A stretch of DNA of 64,000 nucleotides from Sialis fuliginosa (Eukaryota; Arthropoda; Insecta; Megaloptera; Sialidae). Location: NCBI GenBank assembly GCA_961205875.1, contig OY540814.1, positions 8,166,993 through 8,230,992 of the forward strand. The letters are read 5' to 3'. Below are positions 35,601-50,600 of the stretch, piece by piece. Each line of letters begins with the position of its first letter. Positions within the stretch are counted from its first letter, which is position 1. The notes under the pieces are model-generated. The model was given only the letters and a program-made list of their open reading frames with translations. It was not told where the DNA came from and did not search any database. The position numbers and the translations under genes were made by a program.

Positions 35601-38600
35601 CTGTAGTATTCAGCCATATGTCCCAACTGAAATATTTTGTTTTTTGTTTTCATATTTGGAATGTTCATAATGTATTTTTAAGTAGGTACTCACATTGTCT
35701 AATTCCTTTGCATTTGCTCCTAAATGTAAAAGTAAGTTATAATAATGACCGTTATCTGCTAAAGTAGCTGCATAGTGTAATGCCGTTCTCCCATTCGTAT
35801 CTGCCACCTATATAAATCGAAATGTTAATATTTTTTCTTCAGTATTTATTATTGTGTGTATAAATAATGTTACCTGAACAGTTTCTGGAAAACGACCAGC
35901 AAGATATCGTACAATACTTGTATTTCCAAAAATAATTGCGACGTGTAAAGGTGTAGCCCCGTAGGGCGAAGAAGTATCTCTCGCTATTGCAAATTTTCTT
36001 CTATCTAAAGCTGCCTGAAGTTCTCTTAAATCACCGTCTCTTGCTGCCACATGAACTCTTTGAATTTTATCCTTAAAATTGATTCAACACTTTGTAAAAT
36101 TATTTAATGGGATTATACAAGTTATCATGTTTACCATGTATGATGGAATATTATCTAAAAAAGTCTGAAGTTCAGGATTATCGCTTTTCTTTCCAACCAA
36201 TTTGTTACCATTACCACTTAATACCAATGCTGCCATCATCTCCATATCTCCTGCTTCAATCATACGTTGTACCTCGAGATCACCATTGCCGTCATTATTT
36301 AATGTTTCTTTTTCTTCGTTGACGACTCCTTCAATAACTCGTTCTGATTGTCTATCTTCATCATCATCTTCCTCATTTTCTTCGTCTTTTATTGCATTTT
36401 CCGTATCATGATCATTAGTATGATCTTTTGTAATTACTTCATCATCATTATTATCATCATCATTCTCTTTTTCATCTATTACCACTACTTGATCTTCGTC
36501 TTTTCCAATACCATTTTCTAAATTTTCTTTTTCACGTTCCTCTTCTACATCTAAAATATCTGGCGATGGCGAATTATGATTTTCATCAGGTGGATCTTGT
36601 ATTTCTTCGTTTTCATCATTTGGTTGCATTTCTTCTTCATTTGATTGCATTTCTTCTACATTTGGTTGCGTTTCTTCTTCATTCGGTTGCGTTTCTTCAT
36701 CATTCGGTTGCGTTTCTTCTTCATTTGGTTCCGTTACAGGTTCTTCTTCCTTTTCATGCATTTCACTTACATCTTCAGTTTTACTTTCATCATCAATAGC
36801 TTCTTCTAATTTTTCATCATCATTTTTTTCATCCGTTGGACTCTCGAGTGTTTCGTTTTTTGGAGTTGTGTAATTTTTTTCACTTTCTTCTTCATTATTT
36901 TCTTTTTTCTTATATACTTTAGGAGCATTTTCGATTGTGAGTAAACTCCAATCCCATGATGGTGGAAACGTATTTGTTGCAGTGCGAGGAGATTCAGGGA
37001 CAATCAGTAATAGTTTATTATCCACATCAATTGGACGACTTCTATAATATGCTGCCGTTTTTAGTTTCTGAAATAATAATTACAACTCATTTATTTATTT
37101 TAATAAATAAAAAATTAAATTTTGTTTGAAATGAAGAATTACGTTATCTAATTTAGCTTCATCTGACCCAGCTTCCATAAGCATATTGTACATGGCACCA
37201 AAATCTTTAGGTATAACTGAGTAATGTAGAGGGGTTCTTCCATCTTTATCTGTCATATGTAATGTTCGGGGGCATCTTTCCACTATATATGTAACCAAAA
37301 CCATGCGTCCTAAACCTGAAGCCTGCAGAAAATAATGAGTTATTGCATTATTCTGCCCTACTAAGCACAAATGTGGTATCTGACAATTTTGTCAAAATCG
37401 AGTTAAGCACAAAATGGCATTATCTATATCTTCTTACGTCTTACTAGTGTTAAATATGGTATATGTGCATATATATTTGTTTTTTTCTAATCAAAAACCA
37501 CCTTTTTTTGTTTACCGTAATCTGCTTTTTAGGCTGAATTACTGGACTATATTGTATCTGCAGTTTACTAAGAATTATTTTATATCTAATGTATATACAA
37601 TTTTTAATAATCTATTGACAATGTGACAAAAATTGGTTCATATGTTTTAATTTTAAAAATTAATATAAACCAGATTTAACACAGTTTTATTTAATTTTTT
37701 GAATATTTAATGTAGTAGATACAATAAAAAAGCAAAACTAAACAATTCAACTTTACTAAACCATACAGATACCATAATTTTGCCTAAGTAAAGAGTACTT
37801 ACAGTAAAGTAGCTTAGTAAAATCAAGTGGATTTACAAATCTGTAAAATGTTGACTGCTTTTTTAATAGCTAGGAAATATTCATTCATCACATTTATAAT
37901 TTAAAAAATGAAGTCACTTAAAGAAAATACTTTAGATATTTTTAGCAAATATCAAATGCAGGGCAACAATTTAAAAATACAAATCGAATTATCTCTACTT
38001 TCATCTAAATGCAGATACCATATTTGTGCTTAGCAGGGCAGTATTTTATTCAATATATAAATTGTTTTACCTTATGTAAAGCGGTTAAACCATTTGCATC
38101 TTTACTTGTTAAAATAACAGGGACTATCGGATCTTCAGTTTTTTGTTTTAATAAATCTACATTATCTGTTATTACTGCCACATGAATATCTCTGATTAAC
38201 GCCTAAAACATTTTGTTTGAACTTTAATACTGCATTTGTTTTACTAAGCTTACATTTTATTTACCATAATATGTGGGACAGCTTCCAAAAACTTCTTAAT
38301 TGTTGGGTTGTTACTTGTTTCCACTTTAAGCTTTGCTCCATGCCCCTCCCATAAAACTTGCTGAAGTTTTACAAGATCTCTTTGATGAATCCAGATACGG
38401 ATGCTTGATGGTTTGATAACTAAACCTAACGATGTTTTAAAAAAAGAAAAACAAGATGTGTAAAACTATAGTGCGCTCAGTGGCGAACTACAATTACGAC
38501 AGCTGATACTTTTTTCTACAAAATATGTGATCATAGCATTAAAAAGATTCTTTTTTAGAGGTGTAACAATACGTATTCATTATATCTTCTAATTTTAATA

Positions 38601-41600
38601 TTTACGTTAGGACTATAAAAAGTGTATGCATACAGCATAACAATGTTATTTGATTACAAGTGAATTGTTTTGATATTAAATGCATGCCTATTTCATTTTA
38701 AATAAAATAATATTATTGAAGTTATTAATACCCAACTAGTATGTATACAGTAATGTATTAAAATTACATGATTGGAATTTTCCTGCAACATGCATATTGC
38801 ATAATGGCAATTATTCTTTGTATACGTTGAATAAAACGTAAAATATGCAAGTGCTAAATGAACGCCGTAATAATATAACGTTGTTTGAGCAGTTCTCCAA
38901 CAATTTTTATTATAATTAACAGTAATTACGAAGGTCAAAGCTAAATACAGATCTCTTGTAAAAATGGAAAGAATACAAATTCATAAAATTATTAGGTTAC
39001 TAGTAAATAACGCTCTATATTGGAGGAAACAATATTCCAGGTCTTAGATTCTATATATGTATTTTATATAATACTTATATCGTATATTTATTATTATCTG
39101 GTTTTCTATTAACATCGTTTTTAACAATGATATAGTTAAACTCTTACATTTATATATTGCAATTGTAATTTCATTTTATATTTCTGAAAAAAAACTACCA
39201 TTGCATATTCAGTAAAACAGATTTTTTTGCTAAATGACAAACAACATACCTAACTATATTATTTCGTAATAAACATTTTGTTATTGATTTATTTCTAAAC
39301 CTTGATTTTGCTTCCTCACAATATCGAAGATACGAGAAGCTTTGTGATAGTTTTAGAATGACAAAAAATTGTTATCCGATTTCAAAATTTTAAATTGATC
39401 TTTTCTTTTCAGGTCAAGACAAACACTTTTTGTTCCGTATCTGCCTGTCTCTGTGTCACATTTGTTGTAAAATACTCCTTTACAAAGATTTATCTCAATT
39501 TGCTTTAAAAATCATGTTTTTTTTTTTAAATTGATATTTACTTTGACATATTAAATGTTATTTTGACGTTTGCATAAATTTTAGATTTAGATTGAAACTC
39601 AAAAAATTAAAAATATACGAAAAAATAATCAGGTACGTCTTAAGAAAAATTTCGAAATAATATTTTTTAATAACATTGTATAAAAATGAAATGGTTAACC
39701 AGTGCCAGGCAATTTATCAGAACACTTTGTCGGTTTTTATTTAAATTGTTCAATAACTACTTTTGATGAATTTAGCACGAGGAAGCACTGTGCGTTTACT
39801 TGGCAGATGTTTTTTTATTTCAATTGAAAGTTTATTCTTTTTCTTAAAAAAACAAAAACAACAACGTAGAGAAAAAATAATACCGTCTTATTTCTATTCA
39901 AGACCATCAAACTACCGCGTGGATTTAAATTGCATTTAATGATTGTCACATACTTTGTGCAATAATAAAATACATCAATATATAATTTACCTTCGTCTTT
40001 TGATTTTTTCGTAAACGACATTGTTTTCGGTGCAGTTGGAAGTTCGAGTTCGTCAGGATGCTCCACGTAATACTGCGGATTATGCCCTTTGTTATCTAAG
40101 ACTGAAGGATCAGCCCCAGCTCCTGTTAATAGTCGACCGACGGTACTTGGGTCTTTACAAGCGGCAATGTAATGGTACGGTGTTCTACCCTCCTTAATAA
40201 AACAAAATAATAATTCAATTAGTTAATAATATTAAAATCGTTCTTCTGGGTACATTAAAAAACGTCTCCTATAGAAAGTTTAAAACAGAAACTTTTAATA
40301 TTTAAAATAATTTAATAGTTACATCCTTTTATTAGTAAAAGTCAAAGTACATAAAAAACAACAAAAATGAATAAAGTTTTTTTTTAGTCATCGCCAATAG
40401 AAATTGATTAGATTTCTTAGTGGGAAGGGGCCCGCGATAGGATGTGGGGGCAATGATTGTGTGATGTAAAAATCAATAATAATATGAACAATAAATCTAG
40501 TAAATTTCTTACTCTTTGATTGTTTATTTTGCACTTTTTTAAAAATGGTTGGAACTATATAACAAATCATCAAAATTTAATATAATACTGACTATATACT
40601 GAACATTCTTATGCGGTGTTCACACCAAAGAAAACAAAACAGCAACACGGTGTTTGAAAACACGTCGTATTTAAAAATGCATAGGGTTTATTGCACTTTT
40701 GTCAAAAAGACACGATGTTGCTGTTTTGTTTTTTCGGTCTGAACACGGCATTAGACTTATCCGGAGTTATTATATGTACATATGTCCAAAAAGAGGACAG
40801 TTTTTTTAACTAGCCGGTATGTTTATTTAAGTATCTGCACAAAGCATTTTATTTTTTGTAGATACATATGTGACAGTAAAACGAAGATATAATAAATAAT
40901 AACATGAAAAAATAAGTATATTACTTTAATGGAACAATTTATTATTTATTAAATAGCCACGTTTTATTTATAGGAATTGAACAATATACATATGTAGGTA
41001 TATGTACTTTTATTGTAACTTATATATTATATTATAGTGGTGTAGAATTTACAATAAAAATATGGGCATAGGTAGCACAATAGTTAAATTGAATATTCAA
41101 TATACATATATTAATATTTTAAGCTACAAATGTATTATCAATGTTTTTTTTTAAACTCAATATTTCAGATATTGAGTAATTGTTTATTTATTCACAAATA
41201 AATTATTTACAAATAAAACATCAAATTATTTTAAATTGATTATTCTACACAAATACATTCTTCAATACAGGGTGTTTAGTTCGGCGATATGAATATTTTG
41301 AAGGAAGGTAGAATCAGTCATTTAGAAGTGATTTGAGCAAATATACCTATATTATACAAAGTGCAACAGTTTTTTATATAGACAATTTTAGTAAATTTTT
41401 GAAAAAAACCAGAGTTATACATGTTATATGGCAAATATTCAAAAGTTAAAAAGCCCATATTTTTTCAAATATTTTTATATTAGTTAAATGTCTATACAAC
41501 TATCAGATCTAAACAAAAAATTATTAATAACAAAAACAAAAAATGGCTGCAGTTTAACATTTAAAGTTTTTAAATGTTAAACTGCAGCCATTTTTTGTTT

Positions 41601-44600
41601 TTGTTATTCATAAATTTTATTTTATCCTGATAGTGTAGTATAGACATTTAAGCAGAGCTTTGAACCGGAATTGAACCGAAAACCGGAAAAACCGTTATTT
41701 TTCGACGGAACGAAAACCGAAACAGAACCGAAATAAAAATATCGGTTTTTACGGTTAAGTACATGTTAAAATACGCGAGTTAACATGATCTTATTTCCCA
41801 CTTATTATTTTTTAATTCATCACTTGGAGCTAAACCGAAAACCAAAAAAAACGTTATTTTTTTCGGAACGAAAACCGGAACCGAACCGAAATATATTTTT
41901 TTACTCGAACCGGAACGAAAACCGAAACGAAAAAAATAACGGTTCAAAGCCCTGCATTTAAGTAATATAAAAATCATGTTTGAAAAATATGGGCTCTTTA
42001 ACTTTTGAACTTTTACCACTAAAATATATAAATCTGTTTTTCTTTTCAAAAATTTACTAATGGCCGATATAAAAAAAAACTGTTGCACTTTGTATATTGC
42101 TTAAATCACTTTAAAATGAATCATTCTACCTTCCTTCAAAATATTCGTATTGCCGAACCAAATACCCCGTATGTTAGGAAAATAAAAATAAATAAATAAA
42201 AACTAGAACTAAAAATCCGCTTCGAAAACAAACTTTTAAATTGCCATCAATCAATTTAATTTCGTGTAGATACAATTGACACTTAACAAATTAATAATGT
42301 ACAAACAAATAACACACTGAGGGTGTGTTTAATTCTGATTAATTCCCATGAAATGATAACCGCGAACGCGTGATTTGTTAACTGATTAGCACAATATTTG
42401 GGTGAGGTTATTAATTGACCATTAAACAGAATATTTCGTGTCTATTTGATTCACAGCACACTACCTTATCAACACATAAATATCTGTTCAACAAAAAAAA
42501 AGAAAAAACGATACAGTGTTCTATTTTGGGCAGGAAGGGTGTCAGGTCGAGATTGTCTCCCAAATATTTTATTGCGAAGTGTGTGCAAAACTATGTATGA
42601 AGTTTATAGCTATATTTTGTAAACATTGATTGATATTTCCGTTTATTTTTATATATATTTTAAGTGAAATTTATTTTTTGCACGATAAATTATATACTTT
42701 GTCAAGAAATATGGGAATGAAAAAAACTTCATTGGGTTTAAAAATGAAATTATTTTTGTGTTGGAATATTATACGTGCAGTCGTTTATTTCAATTGAATT
42801 TTTTTTTATGTCTTGTCGGGGAAGTTGGCCTGATCATAAAAATGCAAGGTACTTCGGAAAATGAGACTTTATTTTGGAATTTTTTTGAGAATAATAAAAA
42901 AAGCAATCAAATGAAATTTGATGGGTTTATTGTACATGTCTCAAAATATTATATATTATTTGTGGAATATGTATTTCAGGTTCTGTATTTATTTATTCTT
43001 TTGTGACAAATTGTTTTAAGAAAATATACTACTTGAAAGTGAGGTTATGTTATTTATTTATTGTTTTCAAATGAACTTATAAAACCACTATTATTACAAT
43101 TAATATCAATTTTTACAAGAAATGAGAGTAAAGATATGAAAATCACCATTTTTTAAAAACATTATTCAAAAAACGATAGTTTCAAAAGTCTTAGGGGTGT
43201 GCATTTTATAACCAAACCATGCTATTTTATTTTATTAATTTAGGTTACTATGATTTTTGACATAAAATATGTTAACAATTAAATATTTTGAAATATATTG
43301 AATAAAATTTGAAATATAAAGAAATGTTTCACTTCCAAGAAAGATAAAATATCAAAATTAATTATTTTGATTGTTGCTAACCTCTTTATTTATTTATTTT
43401 TGATTTTCATATAAATTCTAAGACAAAACCTGGTGTTTCTTGGGAGTTTGAAAATAATTATATACGATTTTCTTAATAACTATTGAACGGATTTTATTCC
43501 GGCTTTCACTAAGAGATAGGTAAAGTTTTGGTGTATATTTTGTGTAGATTTCAGTCAGAAAAAAAAATTCGTGGTGAACTGTCTGTTGTGGTCATGTTGG
43601 GTGGGAATGTTGAGTGGACATGATTGTTTTATGTTTAATTGAATTAATATCCCTGAGTAACATCGGATCCAATGCGCTAGAAAGTAAACTATTCCCCATA
43701 TATTACATTTTCAAAATATTATATAAAAATGAAAAAGTTCAAATACCCTAAGTATTCATTTTTTTAAAATAATTATTTAATAATAAAGTATGATTGATTA
43801 GCAAATGGCCATCGTCTATCATAAGAGTTTATAAGCATTATGTACTAAAGTATCTACATCTACCATGTGCATTCAGCACTATAGTGTTAAGAAAATAGAA
43901 CTTACGTTAAAATGGTAATTAAAACACAACTAACCCGATCTTTTTGGTTCACAAGTTGCGGGTGATTGTCAACGAGGTATCTAGTGACGTCTTGTAGATC
44001 ATAGTAAATGGCTTTGTGGAGCAACCCGACGCCCGCTGCGTCCTTGCTCGACGCCAATCGTCGCCTTCCGCCATCTTCCGCGAGAAGGTTACGCAGTTCA
44101 CCTAACGCACCCCCACTAACTGCATCGTGCGTTTGCTGAATCTTGAACTAACAAAACAACATTGATTTTTATTACATAGGTCTCATATTAAAATCAATTT
44201 AAAAAAAAAACGATATTAAAATTTTATTTTACAAGTTAACATCCCCAGATGCCAATTTCCGATTTTAATGAAACTTGGTCAAAATGTTCTTTGGGTAAAA
44301 ATTAAGGACACGTATTTTTTATATGTGCCCATTTTAGAATTAGAATATTATACACAATACACTATTCCAAACGGTTTACGAGCTATTTACTAATTTAAAA
44401 TTTTACCCTCGTTTTAAGGGTCGATTTCACCACCTAAACTTAAAAACGGGCACGTATAAAAAAATACTTGTCCTTAATTTTTACTCAAAGAACATTTTGA
44501 CCAAGTTTCATTAAAATCGGAGAGTGGCACCTGGGGATGCTTACTTGTTAGCCAGAAACCGGGTTTTAATGGACCGCGCATTCCGTTTTAACATGATATG

Positions 44601-47600
44601 TAAAATTTAGTTCACAAAAGTGAAAATAAAGATACAAGATACAACCCAAACAATACTCTATCTTTTTTACACCAAAGTATAGGCCCAAACTACGCTCTAT
44701 ATCTTTTTTAGCGACGACTCGATTTTGGAATCAGATGCCGCAGTCCATGCTCTATGTCTATGAGTCAAATAACAAATGGGAAATAAATATTACATTTTCG
44801 ATAAAATAGTCATAACTTAAAAATGTGAGTTTTTGAATTTAATAGAAACGTCGCTTCTGTGAGTCAACTATTTCGTCAGTAAATTATTATTCGTAAATAA
44901 TGTTCTAATATGAATTGTGACATTGTTTACAACAGGTAAATGATATTTTGTGTTTCAGATGTAATAAAGGCTTATTTGAAAAATGTGTCTTTTAAAAGAA
45001 TAATTTAATAAAATTATGATCACACGTTTCTAGCTCTCTTAAAAATTTGACATTTTCAAGTAATGATATGTATATTATGTACTTACCATGAACGCAGGTA
45101 CAGTTTTTAAATACGTCCTGATTTTATTATCTGGGGAATATTCTCCCAGCAATCGCTTCCCTTGTCCTTCAAGGACAATTTGATCTAACTTATCGGTATC
45201 TCCGTTTCGAACCCACTGCTTTATTTGATTTGGGTTCAATTGTAGTACTGTAAAAAATAATCAAAACGTTTCATTGCTAGTAAGTGTTATTATTATTGAC
45301 TTTAGTTAGAATTTAATTAGAAAATGAATATTAAAAAGATCAAAAAAATATGTAATGTAGTAAAATTATCACAATGTATGTACAAATTCAAACATTTCTT
45401 TGATATTTTATTACAGTTTTTATTTTATTACTAAATTGAAGTATTTTTTGTAATCACGTTATCATTTATAAATTTTCTTTTATACTTATAACTGTAGTTA
45501 ATAATATATATTTTAAACGCATAAGATACATTTGTATCTAATTCGATAATATTAATTTATCGTGAGTAGCTTTCCTTTTATGTACTTAATAGTACAAAAT
45601 TACGTTAATTATAGAAGACAATGTAATTGAAAGATGTTATATTTTGATAAACAAAAAAATGATGCATTGAACGGAAGTCGTTTCAAATATCATTCGAAAT
45701 TATCTCATTCATTACGCGAACCCCACAACAACACAATTCAACGATTTATATACAAGTTACGGTGTTACAAAAAGCGAATAAAAATCACGGAACATATTTT
45801 TTTAGATGGTATCGGCAAGATTACGCCTACCTTCATTGTCAATACCAGTAAAAACAGATTGAAATTATCGATACCGGGTTTCCGAAATATCTGTGGACCT
45901 GGCGAATCGCGTGCTGCCAATAATGACTTTTCAGTCAGACAAAAATATACTTTTCTGAAGCTACAAATATAACACTAGCAATAATTCACGACTAGTTGCT
46001 ACAGCAATCGTCGACAACGAATAAATATCGTGCATTGATGTCTATTGACATACCAAGCTACGATGATCGATCTGTTTGCAAAAAGGTGGAGATGATTGTT
46101 AACTTGACCTTATCATACAAGGGATTTTGATAACAACCAGTACGTACTGGCATATCAGGAAGAAAGGGGTGAAGGTTATTTTATACTTTTATTTTATTTG
46201 TCATGTAAAATGATATATAGATGTTAGTTCTCACGCATATAAACTAAATAAAAGAAAGTGTGCATTTGCTATTTTTATGAGGTGACGAAATTCAAGGTTA
46301 TTTTCTTGGAATCATTTCAATTTGATTTTCCGATTCCTGATTTCAATAATAATAATTTATTTTATAAAACTGTTTAAAATACAATGATAATACAAGGAGA
46401 AAAAACGGGCATGATAGGGTTCCGTAATAATTCTCACCACGATTTTAAAAAGAAATAGTTATTTCAAAATTTTTCATAAATTATTGTTGCTACAGTGTTC
46501 GTTATATATTTCATTGAAAGTATTAATTAAAAGCCACATTCTTGATTTTTTTCAGATTTTTGCATCGGTAGCTTAGAAATTAGAAGGGGGGACCACATTG
46601 AAAAGCAAATATATCGTGACTGAAAGGTTAAAATGAAAAGGTCATATGACATTTTTTGTTGCATTTCAGGAGACATATCTAAGACCACTCAATGGGATAA
46701 GTGAAAAAAAATTTTGAATATACTTTTCAGTTTATGAGAAGTGGGCCCAAAAAAACTTAATTATTTTAAAAATTTCATCATTTCTGTTTTTGGGTCAATA
46801 ATCTACGTTCGTATACCAAATTTCATCTTAATAGGTATAAAAAGACGGACAGAGCGAAACTATAAGTGTTCCTAGTTTTCTATGGAACCCTAAAAAATAC
46901 ATTCAAAATAATTAACATATTTTGAATTTTTTAAGTTTTGTAAGCAATATATTTGATAAATTTTATAATATTGTTCCGACATGATACGAAAACTACTGAG
47001 CGGATTTTGACGGGGCTTTTACTATTCAAAACCTAAAACCAAAGAGTTAGTTTTAGTTATATGACAATTGAATTAGGTCAGGTCCGTATTAAGGAAAATT
47101 TATTATTGATATTTTATTTATTAAAATATGTACATAAAAATTAAAATGTTAATCAATATCAAATAGCTGTGGTGTTGATGTAATTAAACCAAAAATGTAT
47201 ACTTAGATCACAACCTATTGAAGAAATTTCAATTAATATTTTTCTAATAATATTAAATTGTATTAAAATTCAACATATTAATCAATAGTAAGTAATGATA
47301 TTGATGTAATTAAAAATATATATTGAAATAATTAGGTCAGGCTAATATTATTATAAAATTTTAATATTTTCTAATTAAATGTAAATAAATTGATTTCTAA
47401 AAAAAAAACACGTGAGAAGCCGCGGGAACCTGCTTAAAAGCAATACAACAGGAAACTAATAATACGGAGTTTACACGGGTCGATTTCCGGCGGAAATCGA
47501 CCGTGTAAATGGCAATTCGGCTAGGCCACAGGTGACTAAAATCGCAAGCGCCAAAGTAGACCTGCATCTGACTTTCGCCGCATACGGCCTCTGCTGCATG

Positions 47601-50600
47601 CGGCGGGTGACTAAAATCGACAGTGTAAAGCTGAAAATAATCAGCCGCATGCGATTTTTATCGCACGTAGAACATTTGTTCTGCTCAATATTTAAAAAAA
47701 AATGAACAAATCGCATGCGATTTTTATTGACTCGTGTAAATGGTGTTGCTGTGCGGCCTTGTGAGGCGATTTGGTAGGTGACTAACCGCACGGCGGAAAT
47801 CGACCCGTGTAAATACACCATTACAAATTATAGAATTCAAAGCTTGTTCAATTTTGTAAAAAAAAAACACCGTGCTGCTGTTTTGTCTTTTTAGTGTAAA
47901 CACACCATAATGTAGACTGCTTTAAAACAAAATTTGCTTTATGATTTAATATTGGACATAAATTTCCTGCGGTTGATTGTATATTCAGATATTTTTGGAA
48001 AAAGTGTATTTTTAATTATTTCGTAAAAGTATAATAGGTATACAATTAATGCCCGGTATAATTATAAAGAGTTTTCTCGAGAGCAATATTTAGGCTATAT
48101 TTGATGTCCTTTAAAAACGTGTATTTTAATAGAAATTTTCACGGTTTTCTAAAAATACAATCTTTCCCATTTTTCGTATATATCATGACTTTTTCGGATA
48201 GCTGGAAAATTTTTACAGAAGACCATTCATTTTCTTTATTAATCTATAAATTCCATCTCCGCAGAAAATCGAAATTTGTTAAACTAAAAAAAAAAACCGA
48301 AAATAACGAGTATTCTTGTATAATACTTATTATGTAATATATAAAATATTTTTCAGCATAATTATAATTTTAAAAAATAAAATTATAAATTTTTTGTCAA
48401 AATATTTTAACTATGCTGAAAAATATTTTAAATAGAAATATTAAAAATTATGTTAGTATATTAGATTAGAGTATATTAATATAATAAGTAGGTACAACTC
48501 GTTATTTTCGTTTTTTTAGTTTAAGTGGATTAAATATAGCCTAAATATTAATTGTCAACGCTGAAATTGCGGCTAACTTATTTTTTGGTCACAAAGAACA
48601 GATTGAGGGGGTGTCCTGTTAATATTTCACTATGAATGGATACCCTACCACTCACAGATGTAGCGAATGAAATTATGATATATATATATGTAGTATGATC
48701 TTGACGCATGCACATTAAATAGAAATGAGCTACAAGTGTACCTCACAAAATACATAGCTTTTACATTCTTATACATATATAACCATTAACCATTGTTATA
48801 TAATTCTGAGCAAATTCATAACGATTTGATACCTCACAGATAGCATTAGCTGGAAGCTAAATAGGCTTTACTATCGAGCAAATTATAAAAATATAATTTT
48901 TAGTAAAAATATTTTCTTCATTACGGTACTGTACACAACTTGATGGAAAAAAGTAGACAGTATTCAAAGAAATCGAATTGAAACTTCTTATATCGATCAG
49001 GTTGTTTATTTATTTCCATCTAAAATAGAACATTTAGATGGTGTTTTGTTAACGATAAGTATTATATGTCAATTTGTACCAGCTAGATTTTCTAACGAGA
49101 TTTCAAAATTTAATTATACTTACATTATTTACGTAGAAATATTACTTTGTTTAAAACATTACCCAAGATAATTAAAATTTATGTTTTTGAATCTAACAAT
49201 AAGTAGCATATTTGCTAAATGAATTGTTTATTAAATATAATTTACTATTATTGAAACAGAAATAAGTTACATTTAATGAATATTAAAGTATAATGTTCAA
49301 ACAATCACGTGACTGTTAATAATTATCTACTTAATTAATTAGTGTTATTACGTTATTCATTTATTTATCGAAATAATAATAATTGTTCTTTAATTACTAT
49401 AATTTCAAACTGTAACCAGAATTAACAGGGTGCATTAGATGTGCCATTTTATAAAATTGAGTACAAATTTTATCACGCTATCCACATAAGATATTATTTA
49501 TATTATCAATATAAGTCCAATAGAAATAAATATCAATAAATGGGTTTGGTTTTTGTAGAAACTATATGACTAAAATCTATAGACAGCATAATATATAGCT
49601 CTCGATAAAAGAAGCAAGGTATGTAAAGTATAAGGTAGCCTCAGTAGATCGGCGCTAGAGAGGGAAAATACGTTATGTGCTCAAACAAATTGGTTAAAAG
49701 CTACTGAGGCAACCTATGTATTTACTAGAGATCAAATCGGGCCTTAAAAAAGTGACCCGATCCGATCCGAAACTTTTTTTCGACCCGGTCCAATCTGGTC
49801 CAATTTATACGATTTATATTAAGGTCAGGATCCAGCCCGGTCTGTTTTATCCTAAGGTCCGATCCGACCCGGTCCAAACATTACAAACAAAAATTAAGCC
49901 CGGTCCGATTCAATCCGATTTTCGGACCGGATCGAGCTGGCCCGACCTAAACTGATCTAAGAAAATTGTACTGTATTACAATACAATTTTTTTGATAGTT
50001 CATATAATAAATTATATATATTAAAAAGGAAGTATTTATATAATTAATATAAAAATATACCAATTCATTGATATATATCGCGATGGTAGCGACGCGTTCA
50101 GTGGTAAAGATCGAAATTAACACGACTTACACGAATATTATAAATTATAATGTTGTTAATAATTGTAAGTAAAAATTTTGTTTTGAAAAAATAATTTATT
50201 TATTTATTCGTTAGGTCCGACCCATCCCGGTCCAATTTATACTAAGGTAAGATCCGACCTGGCCCGGTTCGACTTATATTAAGGTAAAGTTCGACCCGGC
50301 CCGGTCCGAACTGATCTCTAGTATTTACTTGATTATTATTACTTGAAGCTCAACGGTCACGTTCACGACTGACCAAAAACAGTGAACAACGAGCTTTGAT
50401 TGGTTGATTCATGGAATTTCTGGTGGATTGTACCAGAAATTTAAAGAATGTCATTTTTTAAGCGTGTAAGGAAGTGAGACAGAAGTAACCATAATGAGAT
50501 ATAAACTAGTGTTCTAACAGAAACGCTCAACATGAAGTGAACATAAAAGTTCTTTGGTTAGCCTGTTCACTAGTTTCTATCTCTTTCTAGTTACTTCTTT

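Noticed and set aside
36107-36799. Plus-strand open frames opposite the acidic exon
   Set aside because: They are antisense shadows of the Glu/Asp-rich repeat (GAA/GAT read as TTC/ATC), with no family similarity.
45634-45972. 112-codon plus-strand open frame
   Set aside because: No recognised motif, no splice or promoter context; it lies in intron 1 of the minus-strand gene.
47471-47821. 116-codon minus-strand open frame
   Set aside because: Lies wholly inside a MITE and reads its terminal and GGTGACTAAAATCG repeats.
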